From: Certhia americana
Taxonomy: Eukaryota > Chordata > Aves > Passeriformes > Certhiidae
DNA length: 64,000 nt
Direction of reading: 5' to 3'
NCBI GenBank assembly: GCA_018697195.1
Contig: CM031858.1
Location: 106,769,277 to 106,833,276, forward strand
This document shows, piece by piece, positions 1 to 12,900 of this stretch. A model generated the notes under the pieces. The model made no database searches. It had not been told where the DNA came from and was given only the letters and a program-made list of their open reading frames with translations. Every line of letters starts with the position of its first letter. Position 1 is the stretch's first letter. Made by a program: the position numbers and the translations under genes.

Positions 1-802
1 GTAAGAGATAGGCAGTGGTACACAGAGTTATTTTAGAGGAATTGCATGTTTAATTTAACAACAAATCTTCAGAAGCAGTTAGAGTAGTCCAAAAGCCAGG
101 TCATACAAGGATGAAGAAGTTCAGGAGTGCTAGTTGCACTAGTTGTACGCTCTGTCATGTTCTCTGCAAGTGTTTGACTGGGACATTCAGAAACTGGATT
201 CCAGAGAGTGATGACATCAAGAAAAGTTGCAGGCTTATCTCCTAACCAGGGGCATAGTGGAGGAATGTGAAAGCCCATGTAAGTGACAGATAGTTCCCAT
301 CAACCTTGATACCTACCTCTGAGTGACTCTCCTGTATCCTATTTTGTTGGCAGTGAAATGAGCATGCCAAAGAGTGTGATTAATTTGACATATTTTGTAT
401 TCCTATATTCTTTGAAATTAAATGTGCCCTTATTTCTCCATTGAAGCTTTGATAACAAGTGCAGTTTCGATGTCTACATTGTAGATGAAATTGTTGATGA
501 AATTATGTTATTTCCATATAAAAAAGATAATTAGTATTTTCAGATCAGCCTCATCCTTACTTAATTAAGAGAACATTTATCTGTGCTCTATGTCTGCAGC
601 ACCAAACTAGAGAGCAGATTTGATCCAGCAAGATGCTGAATAGTATCTTTGCTACAGTAGCACTGAAATTAGCATTGCAGAAGATGTTTAGTTCACACAA
701 GTACAGCTTTATAATGCTAAATGTCAAGCCCTTTTTAGCAAAGTTTGTTCCAGTTCCCTTCTTCTCTGGACAAAGCTTTTCTTTCTGGTCGTGATACTGC
801 AG
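1..802 (+). other. LAMA3: LAMA3 intron (partial) upstream of exon w1
   Basis: AT-rich sequence with no exon, recognisable repeat or coding similarity. The previous alpha-3 exon must lie left of the window. Confidence 0.75.
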
Positions 803-999
803 TATTGGCACGTGTTAAGAATCAACTACAGAAGTACCACCAAGAAAATCGTGGGCTTATTAAAGCTGTGCGGGATGCACTGAATGAATATGAATCCAAA
901 ATCGCTGACCTTCGTGAAGCTCTGAATGATGCCACGGGACAAATCAAGCAGGCTGAAGGCTTAAACAGGGACAACGCCGTTCTGTTAGAAGACATTAAG
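803..999 (+). CDS. LAMA3: LAMA3 exon w1: coiled-coil domain
   Basis: The acceptor is ATACTGCAG after a pyrimidine-rich stretch, and the donor is AAG|GTAATG. The exon opens with the last two bases of a Leu-type codon and ends in phase 0. It encodes heptad-rich sequence with NEYESKIADLREAL, matching the NEYEAKLSDLR region of mammalian alpha-3. It is the first alpha-3 exon in the window; no exon is visible in 1-802. Confidence 0.9.
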
Positions 1000-3900
1000 G
1001 TAATGTTTGGGTTCAGGAGAAAAAAATTAAACTTCAGAAGATAAGAAGTGGGTTTGGTTGCTGCTTTTGACCTCACCAAGCTAAGCAGCACTAATTCCTT
1101 AGACTTTCTTCGGGGTCTCTTTCCATCTTCTGATGTGTGTATGGACAGGTATAAATGTAGTGTACTGCTGCTTATGGCCTCACACCAGAACAGTGTGACC
1201 AAGATATATCTCTGATGAGAGCAGGGAAGGAGAGTCTCTTCCCAGCACTTCTTTCCAGCTGCCACTAGTCCTTTTGTTTCCTTTTCTAGACCAAATTCCT
1301 GATGCTGATGTTCTTTTCCTAGGAAGTTCTTTCAGTATTTAGCTTTAACAGCCATGAAATATGGGAGCAAAAATGTGTGCAATATTGTTAAATTATTTGG
1401 GATTAATGTTCTACAGAACAGCTTCTGAGCTCTCATCAGGACAAGGAACAGCTGTTATTCCTGAGCAGTGTTTGAATTTTAGAGCTGGTAAAATAGTACA
1501 AGGAATAAGTGTATGCTGCAGGACACATTCTCTTAATTGTGGTCTTGCTGAAATGTGTAACTGGTTTAGCACACTCATGTCCATATTTAAGAAATAAATG
1601 TGGCTGTACCCTTGGTAAATCCTACTGCTAGCTAGATTAGGTTTGGGTTTGTTATTTTTGTTTCAGTTTGTTTTTGGTTTTTTAAATTTTGGTTTCAAGA
1701 TATGGCTTTTCATGCTCCTTAATCACATGTTGTTCAACTTCTCATTTTTCCTCAGAAACGGATTGAGGAGACAAGCATGCAACAGAATGGTGTCTTGACT
1801 ATTCTGAGCTCGGCCCAATCTTCCCTGACACAAGCTAAGAGTGTACTTGGGTTATTGCAAGAGAGCAAAGAGGTAAAGTTTACCACCTTAAGAGAGGGTT
1901 GAAAACACCAACATCTTGCTGGAGACTAGGCTTAGCTGAGCCAGTCAAGAAAGAAAGGATCTCACAGCCCATCCTGGATGCAAAAAGGAGTCTGGCTGCC
2001 TGCACAGGTTTCTGTAAGAGGGTTGTTGAGGTTTGTGATGTGTCTGAGGAAGACACTGAACTGCAGATATCAGAATTTGGGAAAGCATTTGTGCGAAGTA
2101 CCATAAGCAATTTTTCTATTCTTGTATTTCTTTCTGGTTAATTGCTTTTAGCCACTGTCAGAGAGGCAAAACACTAGGCTAGAAGGGCCTTTGCTCTCAC
2201 TCAGCTTTTATGTAATGGGTCTGGAAGCATAATGTAATGACTGCCAGTTGTTTCCAGTAACCTGCAGAGTAAGTTGGAAGGGAATGTTTTTTTCCCTTTG
2301 GTCTCCTCAGGTGCAAGGTATGTGTAACACTGAAGTAGACATGGACAAAATAGAACATGTACAAATAGAAATAAAATTATATCTTTTTAAACCAAAGGAA
2401 TACGAAAGCCTGGCTGCTCAGCTGGATGGAGCAAGGAAGGATATGAATGAAAAAGTGGCAAATCTCTCATCAGCAAGCAAAGAACCACTGGTGGTGAAGG
2501 CTGAGGAACATGCCAAATCTTTGCAAGATTTGGCAAAACAACTGGAGGAGTATGTTGCCATTCCTGTAAATGAGTAATTTTTGTACAGAACAAAGAAGTG
2601 GTTGTAATGGTCTGCAATTTCACTTGCTTTTATAACCATTTGCAAAGCTAGAAAGAAATTAATTTGGTCTCTTTCTACGTCTTCACAATGTGTGGAAGTT
2701 TTCTTTTTCTCCAAAAACCAGATCTTCCTGAATTTTTCCTGACTTTTTTCCCCCCAGAAGTGTGAATTCACATAATACTGTTTTATACTACTGTACTAAC
2801 AGTTCATTAACATTTTACTAGCAAGAGAAAATCCTTATGTACAGAGTGGGAAGATGTTTAGTATACTTTTTGTAGAGTTATTTCAGGTACTTGTACTCAG
2901 GGGTGCTTTTATGGTATCAAAGAATTGAGGCAAATAATTGCTCTCAAATGCTGTCTTGGTAATCTTCAGATATGCCTGCTCAGCACTGTGGAGGAAAAGA
3001 CCTCCTCTAGTTTTCTCATCCTTCAAGGAATCTTCTAGAAAGGCAAAAATATGATAAATTTGATAGAAATCAAGAGTTCTTCTCTCCATTATTTGTACTT
3101 TGCATTGAAATTATGGGTTGTGGAGGCCTTCTGTGATACATCAGAACAAAATGAAAAAAAAAAGTGAAATCCTGGTTTATTTTTCTCTCTGCAAATTGTT
3201 TTCGTTTTGTCGTTGCACCAACTAGAAAGCCTCAGAAAGTTAAATTCCAAAATACCTAACGTGGCTTGAAAATTCTTAGGTAAAAAAACACATTTCCATT
3301 ATTCTTTTTGTTAGTTTTCAGTATGATTTTTTCAATTAAGAAGCTGCTGTTCTCACAAATACAAGGCAGATGTATAGTTCACAGGGAGTGGGTAGAAGAG
3401 ATTTTGTCTATTGTTTCTGATTCCAGAGCTGCTGTGCTGGTTCTTGGGGAAAACACAGAAGGTGTTGTAGTTGCTGATGTTCTGACATCTATAGTTCTCT
3501 GAATTCCTCTTAACTGAATTGTATTTGGAGGGCTGTGGCGGAGGTGCCTTATTATTGACCATATGCTTTGGTGAATTCTCTCCATCTTAATCATTTGAAG
3601 GCTGCTTTGGAGTCTCACAGCTGTGCTTTTCCACAGTGCCTGAACTTGTCCTGTCTTCTGAAGAGTCTCTCCATGTTGGTCTATCTCCAAATTTGATATT
3701 TTTGTAGAATGAAGTTACAGAACTAATTGAAAAACATTATCTGTGTTGGCGTTGCTTATAAAATACTGAGTTCAGATCAGCTCGGACTCCATCTCGCAGC
3801 CTCGGCAGAAGGCTGCATTTTTCACCCTGTTTCCCACAGGATAAAGAACAGTGCCAGGAAGGATGAGTTGGTAGGCTGTGCTGTGGAAGCTTCTACTGCC

Positions 3901-6900
3901 TATGACAATATAATTGGTGCCATCAAGGCAGCAGAGGAGGCAGCCAACCAAGCTGGGAAAGCAGCTGACTCAGCTTTATCGGTAAGTATCTGGAAATGGC
4001 CAAATGATGGTAAACTTGTTACAACCCGAGTTTTATTTTCTTTAGCTATCACAGAGGCCCCAAAATCAAACACCTGTGTGTCTTGGCATGCTTTATTTTT
4101 CTGTGACCTTTTATATGAGTTGATGTTCTGCACATTGATTAATCAGTCTTGGCTCAGCACTAACCAGGCCAATTACTGCCTTTCTGATGGGACTGCCCAT
4201 GTGGGTACTGACTGTTGCTTTCAGTGCAAAATAAAGAGATCTTACGAGGCAAGCCTGGTAATCGCTGCAGGTGATTTCAGGAGCTCTCTTTTACTCCAAA
4301 AGTTCTTCAGCAAAGACATAACATACAACGGCTATATGCTAGTAATTTCCTCCTAATGCCCTAAAATCCATCTGAAGTTTGCTAAAGACCATGGTTGTAA
4401 TAAGCTTAAATTAACCTTGGTAGTTGTTGCTAAAGGTGATGATGTTCTTCAGATGAGATCTTTGCCGTTGTAGAGTTGGGGGTTCTTTAAAATTGGATCA
4501 GGCTCTCTCTTTTTAGTCTTTAAATTTTAATGTAATTATCAAGTGATCTTACAGTACCATGCTTCTATTATCAGACTGTGAAGAGAGAAGACCTATCAGG
4601 AAAAGCTGCAAGGTTAAAAACTGAGAGCAGTGCACTCATGGATCGAGCACAGGAGACTAAAAGGACGTTGCAAGGTACAAAGAAATAAAGTGGTACTAGA
4701 AATGTTGACACAGCATGAGAAGCTTTCCTTGAACTATAAATTTTCACATCTCAGCAAAGCCCTTCAGCACTTGTTCAATGAAAGAAAAGCTAGTTCCATT
4801 ACAGTGGGACTTTTTGTGATGGTTATTTCCCATGGCAAAAAGGCAAGAAAGTAGATTTCCTTCTTCTGCTCTGCTATACACCTTTTCAGTACTCTTGTTC
4901 AGCAAATTCTTTACCTTGTACTTGTTTTGCAGTGGACTCAGTACTCAGTGGTAGCATGAGCTGTGTAAGAGTGTAGACAAGTGCTGCAACACCATCTGTC
5001 CAACAGAAAATTGATATTTTTCTTTAAAATTCTCATGGGGCTTTCACTGTTTTGCAGATATTGGTCCAAACCTTGAAGACCTAAAGCAAAGACTTGATGT
5101 TGCTGATGGAAAGACGAATGCACTGAAAATTGATCTTGTCACTGCTCAAAACAACCTCAATGGGATAAACAGAGGTTTGTTACTTAGTGATCAATTCTGG
5201 CCTGCCCCTTTCATCTGTTACTGTAAGAATCTGCATGTTCATTTCTGTGTGTTTCAGGTGACATTGACAGCATCATCACCAGTGCAAGGAACATGGCAGA
5301 AAATGCCAACTCTGTCACCAGCAGTGTGTTGGGTGAACTGGTCCCAATTGAAGCAGAAGTGGAAAGAATTAAGAGTAACTATGGAAGCACACAGAGTGCC
5401 AGCTTCAATAAAGCACTGATGGAGGCAAACAATTCAGGTATTGCAGGTGCAGTTGCTGTGTGGGAGCTGTCAAATCACTGTAGGGTGAACATGGCCAGTT
5501 TTGCTGCAGAGGCTTTAATTATTCAAAAGTTAAGTAAATACCCTTAGTACATACCCTGAGCTTGTATTCTGAACTTCTTTTATGGTCAGTAGAAAGGGAC
5601 AGGTACAGCAGAAGGTGACTCAGGCCATTCTGTGGTATGTGTTAAAGGCTAGTGCCATGACTGGTCTCTAAAGATTTGGTGGCCAGTGACTAAAGGGGGA
5701 CCTCAGAGGTCAGTGCTGGGTCTGATCCTGTTCAACATCTTTATCAATGAACTGGGTGACGAGGCAGAGTGTGCCTCAGCGCATTTGTTCCTGACACTAA
5801 ACTGGAAGGAGTGGCTGATACACCAGAGGATCACGCTGCCATCCAGACAAACTTCAACAGGCTGTGGAAATAAGCTGCCAGGAACCTCATGAAGTTCAAC
5901 AAGGAGAAGTCGTTCACCTGAGGAGAAATAAGTCCATGTACCAGTGTAGGCTGAGCAGGTGGCCAAGCTGGAAAAAAGCTTTGTAGCGAAGGACCTAGGG
6001 GTCTTGGTGGGCACAAAGTTGAAGATGAGCCAGCAATGTGCCCTTGGGGTAAAAAGTTGAAACACAGGAGATTCCCTTTGAACATGACAAAACAGTTCTT
6101 TTACTGTGAGAGTGACTGAACGGATACTGGCACAGGTTGCCCAGAGAGGTTGTGTAGTCCCCATCCTCGAGAATATTCAGAAGCCTTCCTAGACACAATT
6201 CTGGGTAACTGGAACAAGGTGGGCCTGCTTGAACACAGGGTTGGACATTGTGACCTCCAGAGGTTCCTTCCAACCTCAGCTGTGCTGTGATTATGTGATT
6301 ATTTTCTACTACACTGGCCAGAAAAGAGTCCTAGACAATTACCTTAGGCTGCATGTCTGTTAGCTGAAATTAAGTAAAAAGGATTGCATAGTGCCTGTGC
6401 TGAATACAAAATAAGGGAAAATCACATTCCCAAACAACTTCATCTTACATCTTTTCAGCAGCTTTATCTGATAAAGTCAAGTAAGAGGAAAACATTTTTA
6501 ATAGTATAAATAAAAAAGCTAGTCCTGCATGGTATTGCAGGGTTGTAAGTCATCTCTGCAGTTATGAAACTGGTTTATAAGTCATATTTAGAAAAACAAA
6601 TGGTCTGGATTTTATTTTATTTGCCTTCTGCATCATAGGGTTGAAGTTTGTAAATACTTTCAGGATTTTTTGGGGGGTTCTTTTGTTTTGGTTCTGGCTT
6701 TTTACAGTCACAGGAAATGAGAAATTGTTTCCTATTATAATGGAAGTTGAAATTCTCATCATATTTTCTTTTCTCTGAAATAAAGCTGTCCAGAGACTGT
6801 AAGACTCACTAATAAACTGTGCTGATTAGTAACCTTGACACAAGAATATAATTCATGCCCTTCTCAGTCAGGCCTGCAGTTTGCCTACCCCATTATTCAC

Positions 6901-9900
6901 ACTCTGACAGTGGCAGTAGGAGATGCTATGAGCCTGAGTCCTATCTGCTGTCCTTTATCCTCATTCCCCCCACCAATAATATCAGACTCTGCATTGCTGT
7001 TCTATTTAATACTTTTTTCTGGACCTTTACCTAAAACATTTTTGGAAATGCTTGTTCTGACTGCTTCTGCAAGTACTTTTGGCCACAAATTTTGGACAAC
7101 ATCTTCTGTATAAACTGCTGCTTTTAGTGAGGGCTTCCTAATATTGTAGGACCAGTCCATACTGTTTTGTCATTACCCTGTCCACTGCTTTTCTGATAAT
7201 TGTGTATTGATACCATATTTTTGCATCTTGTTTTCGTCCTCCTTTTTAATATCAATGATTTGCTCTCTTCCATTGCAGTAAAAAATTTGACAAACCAACT
7301 TCCAGATCTGTTCAGCAAGATCAAGAGTATCAACCAGCAGCTGATGCCGATAAGCAACATCTCTGAGAACATAAATCGCATAAGAGAGCTGATTCAGCAG
7401 GCAAGAGATGCTGCAAATAAGGTCTGTTCTGAGCATTGCAGTCATGCTTGACTCCAGTGGTTTGGATACACAACAGTACTTTCATTCCTCTTTCTAAATA
7501 ATTTTATTTAAATGTGTGTGAAAGACCAGGCGTAAATTTAATTCAACAACACTACCCAACAACTGAAGTAACCGTGGTGATGGGAAGCATAATAATTCAT
7601 TCATAAAAATGACAGGATGCAGTAGCATCCTGCTACATCTTTCTCCCATTAGTTTTTTTCCCCCAGGGCCTCTCTGTAATACTCATTTGTACAGCAGCCT
7701 CTTGCCTTCCAAGGTACATTGTGGTGGCTTTGGCAGCAGGGACAGAATTGGCTCTGCTGCTCAGAGACAGGGCGCTTCAGCCATGCATAGTCAATTGAAA
7801 GCTGACACTGCCAAAGAAGTTGTGCAGCCCTGTGCTCTCATTACTCCAGCTGCTCCAAGATGTTAGAAATTGGCTAGTGGCACCTTATTAGACTGTCTTT
7901 TCTCATTTAAGCAACTGCTGTAGTTGCTAAAGTGGTAGTGTGGTCTCAGGTACTAAGAAGCATCCCTGAGATCATCACAAATAGCCTAGAGTTACAGTGA
8001 GTAAGAGGAATCAGTGACCATGGTGTATTTAGCTGTAATAGGATGTGTCTTTATATTATCGGAGGTGTGTTGCAATTCCCAACAGATGTTCAAGTCCAGC
8101 TAAGTGAAGCACCAGGATGTGTTTGCAGACATCTAAATAATTCATAGACTAGCTCTTCAGAGATGCAGGGCACATCCTTCCCTGTCTGTGTATTAAAGGT
8201 AACAGTTACTTGACAGAGACACAGTAAAGGTTGATTAATTGATGTCTGGAACAAAAATGTGCTGTGTTAAGTATTGATAATACAGACTACTGCATTATCC
8301 AGTCTGTTTCCTAATTATTTTCTTTGGTAGAATCAGAGTCCAAATCTGTGGTAATTAATGACTGAAACATGACTAGGATGTGTAATGGGTTACTTTGCAA
8401 TTAAACACACCAGTGAAACAGGAGTAGTAGCAATAGTTAATTGTAGCATACTGAACTTTGGTTTTCTTAACAGGTTGCTATTCCCATGAGGTTCAACGGC
8501 AGCTCTGGTGTAGAGGTTCGACCTCCGAGCAACCTTGAGGATCTAAAGGGCTATACTTCACTTTCCTTATTTATCCAAAGACCTCCGCAAAGATCAGACA
8601 CCCGCCAGAGGCCAAATAGATTTGTCCTGTACCTGGGTAATAAAGATGTAGGTATATTTTGATATTTAATCTGATTTTTAGGCCAGACATCATGTTTTGA
8701 GAAACAGATGGGAAGTGTTCTGTTCTGACTGAAGTTTGTAGCTACTGTTGGCCTATTTCTTTAAAATTGCCTTTAAATGGTGGCAGAAGTGTTTTGTTCA
8801 TTCCCTTCCTGGCAAAGTAACTAACAAGTGGCTGAGCCTTGTCCTTTGATGCTTTGCTCTTTTGCTTCTTTGGAAGTTACTTCTCCATCATGGATACCAT
8901 CACACATTCTTATCAGACCTGTCAGTTTCTGTAGCAGTCAGCACAAACTCAGCCCAACTCCTGTCTCTGAGCTTTGACTGTTTTCACATTATAAGTCACT
9001 CTGAGTTTCTCTCAGAGTTGGTTAAAAAAAAGGGGATCATCTCAGTTTTAAAATTCAGCCCCTCAGCTCTTATTTTTTTTTTTGTCTTCTGAATATTTAG
9101 AATAATGCAGACCTGCTTGTGCATTCAGGTTTGCTCAATCACCATCAAGCATTTTAAAAATTTCCTGCATGTGGTTTCTAGTCTTGTTATTTGACAGCAG
9201 CTCTATCTGTAGTGAGCCTTGTGCCTACACAGAAAGCTGTTTAGAGGTATTTGTTCTACACTGGATTTCATCTTTTCATCCTCTGAATAACTAGCCAGGG
9301 AATCCATTGAAAGCATTTTAATGGTTACTTTTGAAATACAGTATTTTGAAGACATAAAATGTGATTTTTTGGGGAGAATGACTGCTCCCAGTCACCTCAG
9401 TAGGAACCATTGTCCTTCACTGAGTGTTGTTCTGAACATCTTTTTAATGTCACAGGTATTGAATCTAATTCTTAGTAAAGGTATCACGTTTTCATAGTTT
9501 TAGCTGGGAGATATTAAGATATTACAAATGAAAAAAATATTTTAGATACTGTTACAAAAAAAAACCCAAAAAACAAAAAAAAAAAAAAAAAAAAAAAAAC
9601 AAAAAAAACCAAAAACCAAAAAAAAAAAAAAAAAAAAAAAAAAACACACCAAAAAAAAAAACCCCACAGATGACTTTTCAGTTAATTTATAAATATATTC
9701 ATTGAATCAGTGGAACATATAGGATTACAATTTTTTCTTCCCAGAACTGATAAACTTAATTCTCATCATTAGGTGGGTGGATTTCTTATGACTCATGCAC
9801 AGCATGATGATGTCTCTAAGGAAGTGCTGCTGTATTTTACCTTCATTACAATTAATCATTTATTAATTATTATTTGCTTTGCTATTTTTAGGCTTCCAAA

Positions 9901-12900
9901 GACTACATTGGTATGGCTGTGAAAGATGGGTACCTTACTTGTGTCTATAACCTAGGAGGTGGTGATGGAGAAGTGAGAGTGCAGTCATTGGTGACTCAAA
10001 GCAAAACTGAGGAAGCTGTTATGGATCAAGTTACATTTGAAAGGTATAAGACCCACAGCATGCAACAGTTTTCTTGAAAACTTGTTAATAACATCTTTTA
10101 TTACTGTGATGTGATATTCTGCCTGTCTGTTTTGGTTTTAGGATTTACCAGTATGCAAAGCTAAGGTACATCAAAGCAGCAACATCAATTTCTCCAGATT
10201 ATGAAAGCCCTAGGAGTGCAAGCAGCGGAGACAGTGACATGCTCCTCAATCTTGATCCCAGCAGTGTTGTCTTTTATGTTGGAGGATACCCACCAGATTT
10301 TACGGTACAGAACTTCTTAGTGTTTTAAAGAGATTTTGTGTTAATCCATTGTTCTTACAAGTAAAGATTGGGACTAGCAGTCTTTCAAAAGCATGTGCAA
10401 AAGTTTATCTATGTCAGCAGGAATAGATGAGCTGCAAGGAGATACTACTTCCTAAAGAATCTGCCTGGCTTGTAGCTCAAAGAAGGGAGCGTGATGATAT
10501 TTCACTTGCCAAGGAAAGCATGAAACCTGTCCAGCCCTGCTCAATACTGTTCCTAATCCATGTGACTGTACTTTAAATTGTGCTGCAGTACACCTAGGGT
10601 CGTATCAAATGGTTTGGATATTATATACAAACATGCACTATCTTTTCTTACACATACTTAGAATATCATTTTCTGTGTCTTAATAATATTTGCAATAAGT
10701 CTTAGCAGTTAGATGGCAACATAAAATTGTGTTAGCTAATGTTGATGAAGTGGTTTTAATGACACTGTTTTGCAGCCTCCACGTAATCTCAACTATCCTC
10801 GTTATGAAGGCTGCATTGAATTAAACAGCCTAAATGAGCATATTATCAGCCTTTACAACTTCAAGAGAACTTTTAATCTCAACACCACTGAAGTTCAACC
10901 CTGCAGAAGGTATGATATGAACACAGAAGTGTTTCACATTTCTGTGATTTTATCGTTATGAATTCTTGTCTTTTCACATCCAGAAGAATAACCACTGTAG
11001 CTAAACTGGTGATTTTTTCTAACTCTTGGTCATTATTACATTTCTTAGAGAAAATCCTCAGTAACGACATGATTCATGTCTATGGAAATCTCAATCTGTT
11101 TAAATTTAAGTGTTATAAAATCCAGACACAATTTGTAAACTAATGTATTTATCTACTTTATAAAGTAAATATTACATTAAGTTCAAAAAAGTCAGTCATC
11201 AATGATTTCCTCTCTAAAGATCATCTGTGAATCTGATAGAAACCAGTGGAAGTTTCTATCTCTACTTGGATTAGATCAGAATTTGGCCCTATATCAAATG
11301 CTTTAACTTAAGCTTTTCTTAAATTATAATGGCAGTAAGTCCACGTGGTAGAAGTTTTTGTTGTCATATATTTACACCTGTGACACTGAATTATTGCAGG
11401 TATAAAGAGGAGACTGACCAAAGCTATTTTGAGGGCACTGGTTATGCCAGTGTCACAGCAAGAGAAGGAAGTGCCAAACTAGTACGGTATGAGCAGACAA
11501 TTGAGACGACTGTAGATGATGGCATCGTGTTCTTTGCAGCAAATGGGGTAATGTGTGGAATGCTTCTGTCTGTTTTGTAGTGGAAGAACATCTTACAAAT
11601 CTTGCTTATTAAAGAATGTGTTAGATATAGTAATAACTGTAAGGAAATGTCTTACAAGTGTTTTTTTCATCTGTGTGGAAAATTGGTAGGTTCTACTTGA
11701 ATGTTTGATGTCATATGGTTTAGCCTTAGGTAGTTGTCCAAGAAACAGGGAGTTTGACTTACGGGTCCCTTCCAGCTTGAGGTTTTCAATGATTCTACAA
11801 CAGTTTCTGAATACTCACTTTGTCAAGGCTGAGTAAAAAATCATTCCAAGAAGCTCCTCCATTAGGCTATGCAGAGAATTCAGAACTGGGGGCAGAAAAG
11901 GAGGAATGTAAATGGAATCAAACCAACATTGGAATATTGAAATCTTCCAAAATTGGAAGTGCACTCTGCCCAAATCTAGATAAGTGTGGAAACAGAGTAA
12001 GAAGGAATATAAGTGACATGATGACTTATTCCTGTAAAGATGCTCAATATCACAGTGCTGCTACACTGTGCTACACTGCTGCTACTGATTATCTAGTAAT
12101 CTTGTAGGTGTATTTGCAATCACTGGGACATATTCTGGATAATTTTTCGATGCTGTAAAAAGTCAGTAGACATTTGAAATGACAAAAAGTTCATTAGAGA
12201 TTTGGGCAGTACATGGAGCTGATAACAGATCTGTTTATAATAGTTTAAAGTAATTATGATTGATTAGTATAAGTTTTAGGCCTTGTGTTATCCTTTCCCT
12301 GAGAAGCTTTCTTGAAGCAAGTAGATCGTTTCATTAAAATTATTTATATGACAGTAAAATATATATCTGAAATTGTGGCAATTTAATTGTGTTGGTGTTT
12401 TTTTTTTTAAATTGCAGGATCAGTTCATCAGTGTGCTCATTAAAAACGGTCATACAGTTTTTAGATACAAACTTGACTCTGAAACTCCAAAAGAAGTAGA
12501 AACCAAACAAACTGTAAATGATGGAGCATATCAACAAGTATGTAATTTTAAAGAATCAAGGGATCATTATTTGTAAAAATACACATTAACTGAAACTGTC
12601 CTGTTGTAAAGTTTAGTTGTGGAGTTTTCCTTTTGTGTGAGGAAATAAGTCACTGGGGACTAGTATGGAGATGTGAAAATTAATCTTTCTTTTGTCCTGC
12701 TTTAATGTGAATAGATCAGTTTTAACAGTGAAACCACCAAAGGAAAAAATTTTGTCAGAGCAATGCTTTACATAAAAATAGCTGTGTACATCGCAATTAT
12801 TTGCATTAGTTTCATACTTAGATTAGTGTTTTCACCACCTAAGGGCTTATTTTTCAGGGCGGGCTGATCTTTATAGAGATTACTCTTTTGTAGTCTTTGT

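Larger units (their letters stand above)
1000..5057 (+). other. LAMA3: LAMA3 introns between exons w1 and w6
   Basis: Intron spans are 1000-1755, 1873-2397, 2550-3839, 3982-4574 and 4675-5057. Apart from the candidate alternative acceptor before w3, I see no repeat or other gene in them. Confidence 0.7.

Noticed and set aside
1..7. The window opens with GTAAGAG, a perfect splice-donor string
   Set aside because: Nothing left of base 1 can be read, and no sequence here matches alpha-3. It may be a real donor or chance, so it is not annotated.
3727..4356. Long open frame spanning LAMA3 exon w4 and both flanking introns (209 codons)
   Set aside because: Only 3840-3981 matches laminin alpha-3 and is bordered by strong splice sites. 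The flanking translation is unlike any laminin, so the open frame is chance.
5686..5892. Reverse-transcriptase-like open frame (SVLGLILFNIF)
   Set aside because: It is the remnant RT end of a truncated CR1, annotated as a mobile element and not as a gene.
7609..7866. Short open frame and hairpin in LAMA3 intron w8-w9 considered as an extra exon
   Set aside because: Exons w8 and w9 already join in phase exactly as in mammals, and the translation is not laminin-like.
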